Below, piece after piece: positions 7,959 through 19,218 of a stretch of DNA of 64,000 bases; positions within the stretch are counted from its first letter, which is position 1, and every line of letters starts with the position of its first letter. Under the pieces are notes generated by a model. That model ran no database searches, was not told the origin of the DNA, and worked only from the letters and a program-made list of their open reading frames with translations. Position numbers and translations under genes: made by a program. The stretch is from Gemmata massiliana. GTDB lineage: Bacteria > Planctomycetota > Planctomycetia > Gemmatales > Gemmataceae. The DNA lies in contig HG799475.1 of assembly GCA_000531095.1 (NCBI GenBank), positions 78,686 to 142,685 on the forward strand, written 5' to 3'.

Positions 7959-10900
7959 TCACGGGTTGGGGAACCCGAGCGTCTCGCTGGCCGCGTCGTC
8001 GGTCGCGTCGTCGCGGGTGGGATCGAACAGGAACCAGTCGCGGCCCGCGGCGCCGGTCAGCCGGTCTGTGGAGGAGTCGTCGAACACGGTGTCAGTTGCC
8101 AATCGGATGCCTCCGGAAATTGTGCCGGTCGACTGGAGCGCGGCGATCCGCTGGGTGTAGGTCTTGGTCGGGTCGACCCACACACCGTGGAGGGCCGTCA
8201 GAGCGCCGAAATCATCGTCGTAAGCGGTGAAGCCCGCGATCAAGATGTCTTCTCCGCTGCTGCCGGTGATCCGGTCCGTCCCGTGTCCGCCGATCAGCAG
8301 GCTTCGCCCGGTGCTCCCGACCAGTTCATCGTTCCCGTCGCCACCGACGAGGATCGACGGCCCCGACCCGTAGACCCGGAGCACGTCGTTACCCGCGCCC
8401 CCGGCTACCAGCACCCGGGTGAACGTCCCGGAGATTTGCACGTTGTCGTCTCCGTCACCCGCCGACACCGTGGCCGTATTGAAGTTCCCGGACACCTGAA
8501 CGGTATCGTTCCCGCTCCCCGCGCTCAGAATTGCGTCGCGGAAGTTCCCCGACACCTGGGTCTGGTCGTTGCCCGCTCCGCCGTCCGTGAAGAGGTCGCG
8601 GAACGTGCCCGACAACTGGATCTGATCAGTCCCCGCTCCCGCATCGACCAGAACGTCCTCGAAATTACCGCTAATCTGGACCTGATCGTTTCCGCCCTGA
8701 CCGTAAGCGGCGAGCCGACCGGTGCGGGCGAACGAGCCGAGATAGGTGCCGTTCAGGTTCACCGTCACGGAATTGCTGCCGCTGAGCTGGATCTGGTCGT
8801 TTCCCGTTGTCCCACCAACGACCAGAGCGGTCTTGGACGGGTCGGTCGGGTCGGTCTGTAACTCGACCGTTTTGATGACAACTTGCTGTGCGAACGAAAC
8901 CGTCCCCCCGTCGTCGTCGCGGACCGTAACGGTGACCGTGTAGGTGCCGGTCGCTGCGAAAGCGTGCGCCGGGGCGCTCGTTGTGCTGCCGGACAGCCAC
9001 CCGCTGACCGTACCGTCGCCGAAGTTCCACTGGACTTCGTGCGTGTCGATCGTTCCGGTGTCACTGAACCCGACCGAGAACGCGAGCGGTTGCCCGCGCA
9101 CGCCGCTGAACGCGACCGGTGCCCCGCCCAGTGTCGCGGTCGTTTGCGTACCGGCTACCGGTCCCGTGAGCGAACCGATGATCGGGGCAATGTTGTTCAC
9201 CGTGACCGGGACCGTTGCGGAAGTCGCTCCCGCGTCGTCGTCCGTGACTGTTACGCCGATGGCGTAGGTGTCGCTCACGGTTCCGGACGGAGCGTCATCC
9301 AGGTAGCGGTGCGTGGCGGTGAAGGGGCGCTTCCCGTCTAGCCTCGATAACGGCGAAGAGGGGCGTTTCGGCCGAGAACGCCCCCCAACGGGCACCGATC
9401 TCCACGTTGTTGTAGTTGAAGGCGTACCCGGTCGGGCCGACGAGATCACTCGGTTGGCCGGTGGCCCAGTTCGTGTAGCTCGGGGACTCACCAGAGGCCC
9501 ATTGAAGCGGTCTATCGGTGCCGCCGTCGGACAACCCGATCCAGGTCTGCACGTCCCCCTGGAGCGCGGCACGGCGGACGTAATGGAAGAGGAACAGGTT
9601 TTCTGCGTTCGAGTTGATGGTGACGAGGTGGCCGCCCATGCGCCGGGCCTCTGCCTCGGCGTCCGCCCACGAGAGCGGCGTTGAGATAAAGTGGTAGGTG
9701 TGGCCCCCGAATTCCGCACTGGCCGCGAGGCCAACACCCGGGGATGGTGTGCCAGGGAACGCCGGGACCGCAACCTGTGAGGTCGAACCGTCCTTCCAGT
9801 CAATCGTGACTGTGTGCGCGTCGAGCGTGCCGCGGTCGGTGAAACTTCCGGTGAGCGTGACCGAGCCGTCTTCGTTGATCGTTACCGCGTCGGTGGAAAC
9901 GGTCAGGTCGGTCGGGGCCGCGTTGGTCACCGTGGCTGTTGTAGTGGCACTCGAAGTCCCCGCGTCATCGTCGGTGACGGTGACCCCGATCGTGTACGTG
10001 TCGGTCGCGGTGTCGTCCGCGTAGCGGTGCGACAGCGTGAAGGTCCGCGTGGGGTTCACCTCGACGACCGCGTAGGCGCCCCAGTAAACGGCGCTGTCGC
10101 GCGTGCCGGCGAGGTCGTTCCACCACCCCGGGCCGTACCCGTAGGCGTAGTTGGTGATGGCGAAGTCTTCCGTCACCTGTGGCGGGTAGTCGTTCGGCTC
10201 ACCGTCTTGCACGAACCAGTTCGTGTACGTGATCGGGTCGCCCGAAACCCACCCGAACTGCCCCTCGTTCGCTTCGTCGTTCAAGCCGATCCATGCCAGG
10301 GCGTAGTAACCGAAGTTCGACCGGAGCAATTCCGAGACGAACGTGTTCTCGGCCGCGTCGTTGATGGTGACCAAGTTCCCGCCGAGCCGCTGGGCCTGGT
10401 CCTGGGCCTCGAACCAGGACAGCCCGGCCTGGCGGATGACGTAATAGCGGTGGCCGTTGTATTCGACCGCCTGCGACACCGAGACCGTCGCCCCGCCACC
10501 GAGAACCGTTTGCGACCCGTCGCCCCAATCCACCGTAACCGTGTGGGTGTCGTTCAACCCGGCGTCGGTGAACGTGCCGGTGAGCGTGACTGTCCCGTCC
10601 TCGCCGACTGCGGGGCCGACTTGGAGTACGGGGGAAGTCGGGGCGACGTTGGCCACGGTGATCGGAATGCCCGGCCCCGTGGTCGTGAGCAGGCTCACGT
10701 CGTCCAGGTTGACGTTGAAGTAGAACAGGTTGTCGTCCAACTCGAAGCTGAGCCGGATCGTCTGCCCCGCGCGCCCAACCAGGAGTGCGGTGAGGTCGAA
10801 GGAGCGGCGGTTCGGCCCGAGCTGTTCGACCGGGTCGCCGGGGTTAGTCGAGAACACGGTCGCCAGTTCGTTCCCCGCAGCGTCGAGGACGCGCACCCGC

Positions 10901-13900
10901 CACTCCTGGTTCGGGTCGCTGTACTGGGAGTAGTGGTTCCGAATCCGGTCCGACCAACTGAGGACCGCGGACGTGATCCCGGTGGGCACCACGATCGGGG
11001 CCGACAGGATCAACCGGGACGGCCCGGACTGCGACGCGAGGGCGTCGAACTGCCCGGAAATCGGCGCGGTGGGCAGTCCCGGGCCGTCCGGATCGGTGCT
11101 CCCGGAGTTGAGCGACCAGGTTCCGCTCTGCACGTTCGTGGTCCAGCCCGTGAAGCCCGACTCGAACCCGCCGTTGGTAACGAGTTCCTGGGCGCCGCCC
11201 CCACTGAGCCCGCCGTCGTCGTCGCGGACCGAGACCCCAACCTGGTAGACGTCCGCGGGCGTGCCGGTCGGGTTGTCGTCGGTGTAGACGTGGGTCGCGA
11301 TGAAGGTCCGGTCCGCGTTCACCACTGCCGTGGAAGAGGTTCCGTCGCCCCAAGAAACCGTGACGGTGTGAGTGTCGGCCGCGCCCGGGTCGGTGATCCG
11401 CCCGGTAACGGTGGCCGTACCGCCCTCGTTCACGACCGGTGTGACGCTCACGTCGGTGGCCGTCGGTGCGACGTTCGTGACCGTGATCGTCGCGCCCTGT
11501 CCGCCGCTCGCGCGGGCCGCCCACTTCACGCCGTCGACGTAGAGTTGCAGCACGTCCGCGTCGTTCAGGGTGCCCGAGAAATAGTTGCCGGCGTGGTGGA
11601 ATGCGACCACGTGCCCGGTGCCGAACTCGCGCACCGCGACCGCGTCGTTACCGAACTGGTCCCGCATCAGTGCGACCGCCGGTTGAGTCGCGTAGCTGCG
11701 CACCTGCCCGACGTTGTACGACGCGCTGAAGAACGCGGGTGATGGGACGTTCGCCAGGATCGGGTGCCCGGACTGCCCCGACACGTCCGTCAGTGTGAGA
11801 TTGCCGGAGCTGTTACTGACCGCGTTGAGGAGGACCAGGTCGCGCATCTGCTGCATGTGCCCGATCGAGAATTCGTAAGCGTTCCACTCGTTGCCGATGT
11901 ACCCGCCGCCGTTCTGAACGTAGTTCACGAGCGCCGTCTGCCCACTGACCGGCATATCGGTCGGCCACGTGGTCCCGTTGAGGTGAATGACCGCCTCGTA
12001 GGGCGTTAGGAACGGGTTCGACCCGTTGAACAGCGTCTCGTCCGTCGTGCTCAACGAGACGTTCATACCCGCGGCCTGGAGCGCGTTCCGGAGCGCGATC
12101 GTACCCGGGGCCGTGGCCGCATCGTAGATGATGAGCACGTCGGTCGTCCCGGCCGCCGGCCCGCCGAACGAACCCGTGCCTCCGACCCCGACCCCGCCGT
12201 CGTCGTCGGTCACCGTCAGGGAAACGACGTAGGTTCCGTTGTCGTTGGGGGTGAAGGTGAACGTGGAGCCGTTGGTCGGGGTTCCGGTCGCGTAGGGTAC
12301 CCCGTTTTTCGTCACGCTCCAGGCGTAAGTGAACGTGTCCCCGCTGCCGGGATCGCTCACCGTGCTCCCGAGTGTAATTGCTGTACCTTCGGGGCTGTTC
12401 GCCGGCGCCCCGGTGATGCTAACCGTCGGGGCGACGTTGGTCACTGCGACCGTGGTCTGGTAGTCGCTGAACCCGCCGTCTTTGTCGAACACTCGGGCGA
12501 ACACGGTGTACGTTCCGTTCTCCGGGAACGAGAACTGCTGCGCACTTGCCGCGCCCGCGGTCGCGTAGCTGGTGGCGAGGTTCGCCGCACTCGTCGAGAA
12601 ACTGTACCGCAGACCCGCGCTCAGGTCCGTAGCCGAGTCCACCGGGTTGGTGAGGCTGACCGTCGCGGCACTTCCTTCGCCGACCGATCCACTGGTCGAG
12701 ATGGTCGCGGTTGGGGCGGAGTTGGTCACCGTTGCGTTCGTGGTGTAGTCGCGGAACCCGCCGTCCTTGTCGAATATTCGGGCGAATACGGTGTAAGTGC
12801 CGTTGTCCGGGAACGTGACTTGCCCGCTCGCGAGCGGGCTGGCGCCGGCGTAACTGGTCGCCAGTCCCGCCGCGCTGGTGGCGAAAACTGTAGCGGAACC
12901 CGGCGGCCTGGTCCGCGGTCGACACATCGGTCGCGCCGGTGAACGTGACGGTAACCGGCACCGCCTCGGGTACGGGAGTGGCACCCGAGAGTGTGGCAGT
13001 GGGGGCAACGTTCGTTACAAGAATCGTTGCTGATGCGCCCGGTCCACCGGCCCCGCGCCGGCTCGCCCACTTTACGCCGTCGATGTAAAGCTGCTGCAAT
13101 TCCGTGTCCGATAGCGCGGTCCCGCCCGAGTAGTTGCCGGCGTTGTGGAACCCGACTACCCGACCGGTGCCGAACTCGCGCACCGCGAGCGCCGCGTTGC
13201 CGAACTGGTCGGTCATCAGCACGGTCGTCGGGTTGGTTGCGAACGTGTGAACGGGGCCGATCAGCGCGCTCGCGTTAAACGACACCGAAGCCGGCACGTT
13301 CGCCAGAATCGGGTGCGCGGATTGGGCGGCGACCTCGGTCAGCGTCAGCGTGGTGAGGAACCGCTCGCCCTGGTAATCGAACAGGACCAAATCCCGCATC
13401 GGCCCCATCGAGCCGAACTGTGTCTCGTACGAACTCCACTCGCTCCCCAGATACGCTCCGCCGCTCTGAACGTAGCCGACCAAGGCGTTCTGCCCGGCCA
13501 CCGGCATGGGGCTCGACCACGTGGTGCCGTTCAGGTGGATGACCGCCTCGAACGGGGCCAGGGACGGGTTCGTTCCGTTGAACAGGGTTTCGTCGGTCGA
13601 GCTGAGCGCAACGTTGAAGCCGGCCGCTTCCAGGGAGTTCTTCAGTGACTGGGTTTGGGCATTGAGCACGTCGTAGATAATCAGCACGTCGGTCGGCCCG
13701 GTACCCGTTGTGGCTCCCGACGTTCGGCCGTCGGGGGCGGTCACCGTGAGCCCAATGACGTAGGTTCCGTTGTCGTCGGGGGTGAAAGTAAAAGTGGGGT
13801 CGGTCGAGGTTCCCGTTGCGTGGGACGCTCCGTTTTTCGTCACGCTCCACGCATAGGTGTAAGGGCCGGTACCGACCGTGTCGGTCACGGCGGCGCTCAC

Positions 13901-14620
13901 AGTGACCGCGCTGCCCTCGGCACTATTTGCAGGAGCCCCGAAGATCTGAGCGGACAGCCCGTTTTCGACCGGCGGCGGGTCACTGGCTGTGACCGTCACA
14001 TCGTCGATGTTCCACGAACTCATTGTGAACGCGCCGGAGCTGCCGACGCTGAACCCGAACCGCACCTGCATGTTCGCGTTCTTGTAGGCCGAGACGTCGA
14101 ACTGCTGGCGCTGCCACGAACTGTCCTGGGTGCCGGGCGAGCCGGCCGTTTGCCAGACCGTCTGCCAGTTCGCGCCGTCGAACACTTCGACCCGGTTCGC
14201 CATGAACGGCGCGTAGTCGCTGTTGAGCCAGCGGTAGAACTCCAGCGTGACGGGAGCGGTCGCGCTGGCCGTGTTGATCGTCGGGCTGGTCAGATAGTAG
14301 TAGTCGTGGATGGTGGTCGCTGCGTTCCCGCCGATCTTTACCCCCGCAACGCCGTTATCGCCCGTCGGGGTGTGATCGAGAGCCGGGTCGGGGTTCCCCG
14401 TCGACTGACCTGCGGAGAGCGTGGCTGAACCGATTTGCCATTCGGTTCCCAGGATCCAACCGGCACTATTGTCGGAAAAATCCTCGGAAAATAGGACGGA
14501 CGGCACGAGGCGGTCTTCGAGGCGCGCGACGCCGAGCGGCGCCCGACGGGGGCTCCGGCGCGAAGACGGTTTGCGAGTGACCGGCTTCCAACGGCGCAAC
14601 CACGACTTGAGCGAAAACAT
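7959..14620 (-). pseudogene. Giant surface protein: PKD/Ig repeats, ThuA-like, C-type lectin, RTX-like tail (two frameshifts)
   Basis: Begins at ATG 14620 (MFSLKSWLRRWKPVTRK) with GGAG upstream and the planctomycete export-type motif GVARLEDRLVPS. About 2200 residues if both shifts are repaired: one near 12894-12897 (A run of four where three keep frame) and one near 9325-9345. Domains in order: a jelly-roll-like module; PKD/Ig repeat; ThuA/amidotransferase-like domain (TDVLIIYD, GYVQSGGAYLGSEW, VREFGTGRVVGFHNAGNY); more repeats; a second copy of that domain (around 12140-11515); C-type lectin domains near 10470-10050 and 9715-9345 (AWIGLNDEANEGQFGW, GEPNDYP); further repeats; a C-terminal block of GGAGND-type turns (about 8780-8230). 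Likely an adhesive cell-surface or secreted protein. Both shifts may be sequencing errors, since domains continue across them. Confidence 0.8.
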
Positions 14621-15208
14621 GCGGGAGCTCCAATGTGGGTGACGAGATCCGACGCCAACGAACCTGACAAGTGGACAACGGGACCGGGGCGCCGTTATGA
14701 ACGGACGACCCCGGACCCACTGCCCTGGCAGCGGGTTCAGACCGCAGCACGGTCGGACGGTGCCACTCGTGCCCCGGTGCGGAGACACGGGGGTACCGTC
14801 TGTTCGGGGGTGGTATTAAGTGCTTGGATTGCTTTGATTGATACGGCGGTCGAAATTGCGACTAAGAGTCGCGGGTCGGTTTATAGACGAATTGGGGCGA
14901 TCAAAAACGCTCATAACACTGTGGATAAGAGAGGTAGTACGATCCACAACGAACCCCGGGGAAGGGTTTAGGGCGATAATTGTGAGAAAGGTAATCGAGC
15001 GGATCGAGAGACACAAGGACAGTTGCGCAACTTTTACAAAGAGGTTACGTCGAAGTTTGTTGGGAATTCGCGGTGCTTTGAACGCACGATCGGGAATTCC
15101 TCCGGTTCTCGGCGCGGCGATGTACCGGAACCGTGTCGCCGAGCGGGGTAACCGCGCGAATCACGGAGCAACTGAAGAGATTCGCGACACTGGCGCCCTT
15201 TGCGCGCC
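14621..15208. other. Intergenic region, no gene seen
   Basis: 588 bases between two minus-strand genes. Short reading frames exist on both strands but none has plausible composition or a recognisable motif. It should contain the promoter of the giant surface protein gene; no consensus promoter or hairpin was recognised. Confidence 0.5.
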
Positions 15209-16420
15209 TCATTTCGCACGCCACAACGTGCACGCGGGAGTATATGTCTCGATCTGTCGAATCAGTTTGGTAGTCGGCTCTCCGAAGTGCGTGGGGGCGA
15301 GCCGGGTGGCTTCACGGAGGTGTTCGAGCGCCGAACCGGGGCGCCCGCCGTCGTGGTAGTGCCGCCCGAGTTGGAAATGGAAGTGTGCGGCGCGGTCCGG
15401 TAGCAAATCCAACCCGCGCTTCAGCGCGCGCTCCGCGTCTGCGGGGCGCCGATCGGCCCGGGCGTTAAACGTGAGCCCTTCAATGGCCGTAAAGCACATC
15501 TCGCGTGCCGGCGCGTTCGTTTCTGCGCGCGGCGCCATTTTTTCCAGCACGCGCGAATACAGTTCGTCACTCTCCGCCCACCGCTCTTGATCGCGGTACA
15601 CGGTTGCGAGGAGTAATGTCGCGGTATCGTTCGCGGTGAGCGCTTCGAGCAGTGCGGCGGCTTCGTCGAGTCGATCGAGTTGAATCATCAGGAGAGCGCG
15701 GTTGAACCGGTCGCTCGGTTTTGCGTTCGCCGAGCGCGGTTGATCCCCGGACCGTTTGAGTCGCGGAATTACGGTGGCGAGATCCTTGTGGATCGCGGCG
15801 GGTAGCTTTTTGCCAATGGGCCGATCGCTCCCGAGTTCGATCAGCCCCGTCAACACGGCATCGGCGCGCACGACCCGTTCGCGCTGGATCAAGTCGCCGG
15901 CCTGTTCAGTCCGCGCTGCAATAACCGCTTCGGCGAACAGGCCACACGGAAGAACCGCGCCACCCGCGGCCAACCCGAACAGCACGCCGGGATTCACAAG
16001 CGGACGGGCATTTGAATCGGGCGCGTCCGTAGCCCAAACGCACCACGGCAACACTATCGTGAAAGCGATCGTAGTGCGAAACACCAGGAGCGGGACAGCC
16101 CCGAACTCACCCCCGCTAATAGCATCGCCGAACGCGGCGCACATCTGCGTTCCGAGGGCAGCAACTCCCAAACCAGTTCCCACCCACAGCACCGGGGCAG
16201 CACCGTTCACTGCAGGAACCGAACGCAGCCACCCGGCAACGAGTAACCCCGGCGGCAGCGCGGTCACGAGGTGCGCCACGAGCACCCGCACCCACCCGAA
16301 CGGAGGGGCGGTCAGTCCGGCAGCGCGGCGCTCGTCTGCGGCCCCGAAGTGCAGGACGCAGGTGGGGACCACTACCGCGAGAACGCACCCGACGGCGAAG
16401 CGTAAACCCGAGGGCATCAT
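15209..16420 (-). CDS. Membrane protein with C-terminal TPR-like repeats
   Basis: 403 residues from ATG 16420 (MMPSGLRFAVGCVLAVVVPT). The ATG overlaps the TGA of the upstream gene, so translation is probably coupled. Residues 1-170 contain about five hydrophobic segments (for example FAVGCVLAVVVPTCV, VLFGLAAGGAVLPCGLF). From about residue 225 the protein is helical with TPR-like units (RFNRALLMIQLDRLDEAAAL, TLLLATVYRDQERWAESDEL, FQLGRHYHDGGRPGSALEHL). It probably sits in the inner membrane with the TPR part as a docking surface. The partner is likely the membrane protein encoded just upstream. Function not assigned. Confidence 0.75.
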   Translation of the reverse strand: MMPSGLRFAVGCVLAVVVPTCVLHFGAADERRAAGLTAPPFGWVRVLVAHLVTALPPGLLVAGWLRSVPAVNGAAPVLWVGTGLGVAALGTQMCAAFGDAISGGEFGAVPLLVFRTTIAFTIVLPWCVWATDAPDSNARPLVNPGVLFGLAAGGAVLPCGLFAEAVIAARTEQAGDLIQRERVVRADAVLTGLIELGSDRPIGKKLPAAIHKDLATVIPRLKRSGDQPRSANAKPSDRFNRALLMIQLDRLDEAAALLEALTANDTATLLLATVYRDQERWAESDELYSRVLEKMAPRAETNAPAREMCFTAIEGLTFNARADRRPADAERALKRGLDLLPDRAAHFHFQLGRHYHDGGRPGSALEHLREATRLAPTHFGEPTTKLIRQIETYTPACTLWRAK

Positions 16421-17427
16421 GATTGCGTGACCCCCAGGGCCGCGGCCGTTTCCGGCCGGCGCAGCTTCCAGATCATCCCGTCGAACGCATAGTGAACGAG
16501 CGCGGCCCACAGGTTCAGCCCCTGCCAGAGCACGATCAGCCCGCTATCCGGGCGCGATGCTAATACCCCGACCGAGCCGAGCGCGAGAACGTACACGCCC
16601 AGAAACAGTGTCCAGAACCGGGCGAGTGTGCGGAACCGGCCCGGGCTTCCGACCGCCTCGCGCCGGCGCGCGTAGTGCGTGACGATCGCGAGGTACTCCA
16701 CCGCGTGGAACATGGAACCGGCGGCGGCGAAGATCACCACGAACCCGGACCAACCGAAGTGGAGGCTGAGTACGAACCCGGTGTAGAGCGCGCACACGCT
16801 CGCGAGGTACGCGAGCTTCCCGATCCGGTCGCGTGTGGCTCCGATGAAATTGGTGAGAAGGAGTGCGACCGGAACCACGAGCACGGCCCAGTCGATTCCC
16901 TTCAACCACGGCAGGTACGAAGTGTCGGCCTCGATCCAGCCCGTGGCCCACCCCGCGGCCCGGAGCGCACCATACGTAACGAAGGCACGCAGCCCCCAGC
17001 GCTCGAGCCACGCGGACCCGCCGCCGACCTTGCGCGCGTACATCCGGAGCACCCCCGCGTGCTGGCTCGCGAAGTGCCAGGAGTTCCAAACGTAGTCGAC
17101 GAGCGCGAGGCAGAGGAACGCACCCGTGCCGAGGAACGCGCCCGTTACGAGAACGGCCGCGAGCGCTGCAAAGGCTACGAGCTTGTGTGTTTGGGTACCG
17201 CGCCGGTCCGCATCGGTGAGGACGAGGACGAGCGTGATCCACCGGTGGGGGAGCGTGAGAAAATAGACCTGCCAGAAATCGATGGCCGTATCGGTCCGGG
17301 TCGCGAACCCCGGGAGCAGGAGAAGCAGCCAGCCGAGGTTCGCGAGGAAGAGCAGATCGAAGACCGGAGAGACGATCCACCCCCGGTTCGCCGCGGTTAC
17401 GGGAGCGGGGCGGTCTTGATCTTCCAC
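16417..17427 (-). CDS. Multi-pass membrane protein of unknown function
   Basis: GTG at 17427 is preferred because AAGGGGAC lies about five bases upstream; an ATG at 17454 is in frame but overlaps the preceding gene further and has a purine-rich site directly against it. The protein has eight or so hydrophobic helices (LLFLANLGWLLLLLPGF, FAALAAVLVTGAFLGTGAFL, FLGVYVLALGSVGVLA). Histidine-rich turns between helices, LPHRWITLVLVLTDADRR and NSWHFASQHAGVLRMYARK, recall metal-binding or oxygenase-like membrane enzymes, but the family was not identified. It overlaps the lipoprotein gene upstream and the TPR gene downstream by a few bases, so the three are one transcription unit. Confidence 0.72.
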   Translation of the reverse strand: MEDQDRPAPVTAANRGWIVSPVFDLLFLANLGWLLLLLPGFATRTDTAIDFWQVYFLTLPHRWITLVLVLTDADRRGTQTHKLVAFAALAAVLVTGAFLGTGAFLCLALVDYVWNSWHFASQHAGVLRMYARKVGGGSAWLERWGLRAFVTYGALRAAGWATGWIEADTSYLPWLKGIDWAVLVVPVALLLTNFIGATRDRIGKLAYLASVCALYTGFVLSLHFGWSGFVVIFAAAGSMFHAVEYLAIVTHYARRREAVGSPGRFRTLARFWTLFLGVYVLALGSVGVLASRPDSGLIVLWQGLNLWAALVHYAFDGMIWKLRRPETAAALGVTQS

Positions 17428-17777
17428 TTGTCCCCTTCTTTCACGAACGTCCATTCCTTCTCACTCGGATCGCCCCCGGCCTGCTTCTCGATCGCAACAG
17501 TTCCGGTGGCGGTCGTGCCGTTGACAGTAACCTTGCCCTTCAAATCGTACCGATACTGAGGGTACGTTTTGGTCTGCTTCTTATCGACCGCTGTCCCCGC
17601 AGCGAAAATGCTCTTCAGCCGCGAAGTGGCGTTGCTCTCGTCGTTCATGCGGTCCACGAGGTCCGCGATCTGTTTCCCGTCGTCTCCACCGAAATCGGGT
17701 GGCGCAGAAGCCGCGCCCCCGCACCCGGCCGCGAGCACGAGAACCAGCCCAGTCAGAAGCGCTCCAACTAACCGCAT
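17397..17777 (-). CDS. Small lipoprotein
   Basis: 126 residues from ATG 17777 (MRLVGALLTGLVLVLAAGC). The signal ends in a lipobox LAAGC, so the mature protein should be lipid-anchored at the cysteine. The rest is hydrophilic, with GDDGKQIADLVDRMNDESNA, a beta-rich segment (KGKVTVNGTTATGTVAIEK) and a C-terminal EWTFVKEGDKWKI resembling DUF4878/NTF2-like ends. An in-frame ATG 23 codons upstream is rejected because it would bury the signal peptide. The 3' end overlaps the next gene, suggesting a three-gene operon with the membrane and TPR proteins. Confidence 0.75.
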   Translation of the reverse strand: MRLVGALLTGLVLVLAAGCGGAASAPPDFGGDDGKQIADLVDRMNDESNATSRLKSIFAAGTAVDKKQTKTYPQYRYDLKGKVTVNGTTATGTVAIEKQAGGDPSEKEWTFVKEGDKWKIKTAPLP

Positions 17778-17846
17778 CACGACCTCACGGTACGAGTCAA
17801 TAATGTGGGCCGGTGATCCGCCACCGGCCCGATCATCGTGCCGCAA

Positions 17847-19082
17847 TCAATCGTTGACCACCACCTCGCCGCCCGATTTGGTGCCCATTGCCTGCCAGGT
17901 TTGGGGGTTGATCGAGTCGCGGATGAACCGCACGCTCCCGTCGGCGAAGCACGCGTTCACGCCCCCACTGTGCTTACTGCGGGCCGCGGCCCACAGGTTC
18001 CCGTCGGTCCGATTCTGCGTACACGCGAGCTTATCGGGGTTGGTCGTAGGGATGCGGGTGTCGCAGTAAAACATGCTGTCCCCCGTGCTCGAGTTCGGGG
18101 GCGTGTAGGTGACGAACATGTTCCCACCGGGGCCGGGGTAAAGAACCGCACCGCGCCCGTCCTTGTTGCGGCCCGGGCTGCTCGAATTGGCCCCGTCGAG
18201 GTTCTCGCTGAACGGGAGCACTTCGCTGAACATCACCGTGTTCGAGGTTCCGTCCCCGATCCCGACAATGGTCGTTCCCTTCCCGATGCCGAGGCGCGCC
18301 CCGGGCCCCCACTTCTTCACTTGCGCGAGATTGTACACCCCGGACGCGGGCAGACCGCCGCCGTATGCGGCACTGTTCCCGTAGGTGCTCCCGCCGAAGC
18401 ACCCGACGTAATTCCCCTTCATCAGGTTCTCGAGCGAGTTGTCGTTGAGCATGATCGACGGGTCGTGCGGCGAGCTGGGGCACAGCAGCACCCTCGTCGC
18501 CAGCGTCGTCTGATAGTCCCGCTCCGGTCGGCGCAGCGGCTGCCCGTCGAGATTGTCGCTCGGGTTCGCTTCGTACAGGTCGGTACTCGTGACCGGGTCG
18601 CTGATCTGGGCGGCGAGTTTGGTCGCGAGCGGTTGCTGCTCGATCTCGGCCATGATGTGGAACGGCCAGCTCGGGCCGTAGCACCGGGCCTCGCCGCTGT
18701 ACGCCTGGTTGCCGGTGAACCACCACAGGGGCGGGTCGGACCCGGCCGCTTTCGAGGGATCGCCCAACCCGTCGGCGAACGTCGTGGGGACGGGCGCGCT
18801 CGCCCACCCCGCAGGAACGGCCAGCACGGGGTTGTGCGGGGCGTTCTCGGCCAGCGTCTGGTTGAACCGCGGGACGCCGGGCGGGAACGTTCCCGTGGAA
18901 CTTTCCACGTTGTGAGCCGCCAGCCCAATTTGTTTGAGGTTGTTCTGACACTTCATGCGCGCGGCGGCCTCGCGCACCTTTTGCACCGCGGGCAAGAGGA
19001 GCCCGATCAGGATCGCAATAATCGCAATGACAACGAGCAGCTCGATTAGCGTGAACCCACGCCAACGGTCCGGGCGGTTCAT
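17847..19082 (-). CDS. DUF1559 protein with pilin-like N-terminus
   Basis: 411 residues from ATG 19082 (MNRPDRWRGFTLIELLVV). The prepilin-type cleavage and helix GFTLIELLVVIAIIAIL is followed by LLPAVQKVREAAARMKCQNN, the fixed opening of DUF1559 proteins, and the C-terminal H-X9-DG box appears as KHSGGVNACFADGSVRF. These proteins are numerous in planctomycetes; the N-terminus implies processing by a prepilin peptidase and assembly or retention at the cell envelope, with unknown function. Ends 69 bp before the next minus gene. Confidence 0.93.
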   Translation of the reverse strand: MNRPDRWRGFTLIELLVVIAIIAILIGLLLPAVQKVREAAARMKCQNNLKQIGLAAHNVESSTGTFPPGVPRFNQTLAENAPHNPVLAVPAGWASAPVPTTFADGLGDPSKAAGSDPPLWWFTGNQAYSGEARCYGPSWPFHIMAEIEQQPLATKLAAQISDPVTSTDLYEANPSDNLDGQPLRRPERDYQTTLATRVLLCPSSPHDPSIMLNDNSLENLMKGNYVGCFGGSTYGNSAAYGGGLPASGVYNLAQVKKWGPGARLGIGKGTTIVGIGDGTSNTVMFSEVLPFSENLDGANSSSPGRNKDGRGAVLYPGPGGNMFVTYTPPNSSTGDSMFYCDTRIPTTNPDKLACTQNRTDGNLWAAARSKHSGGVNACFADGSVRFIRDSINPQTWQAMGTKSGGEVVVND

Positions 19083-19218
19083 GAATGAGGCTCCGAGCAA
19101 GGGATGATGACCCAGCAGCGGGAACAAGTAGCCGACGGTACGCTACCCACAATTCGTGAAGCCCTGATGTCGACAATGAGAAGAAAGGTTATCCATTCAT
19201 CAGAATACTTCGTGATGG

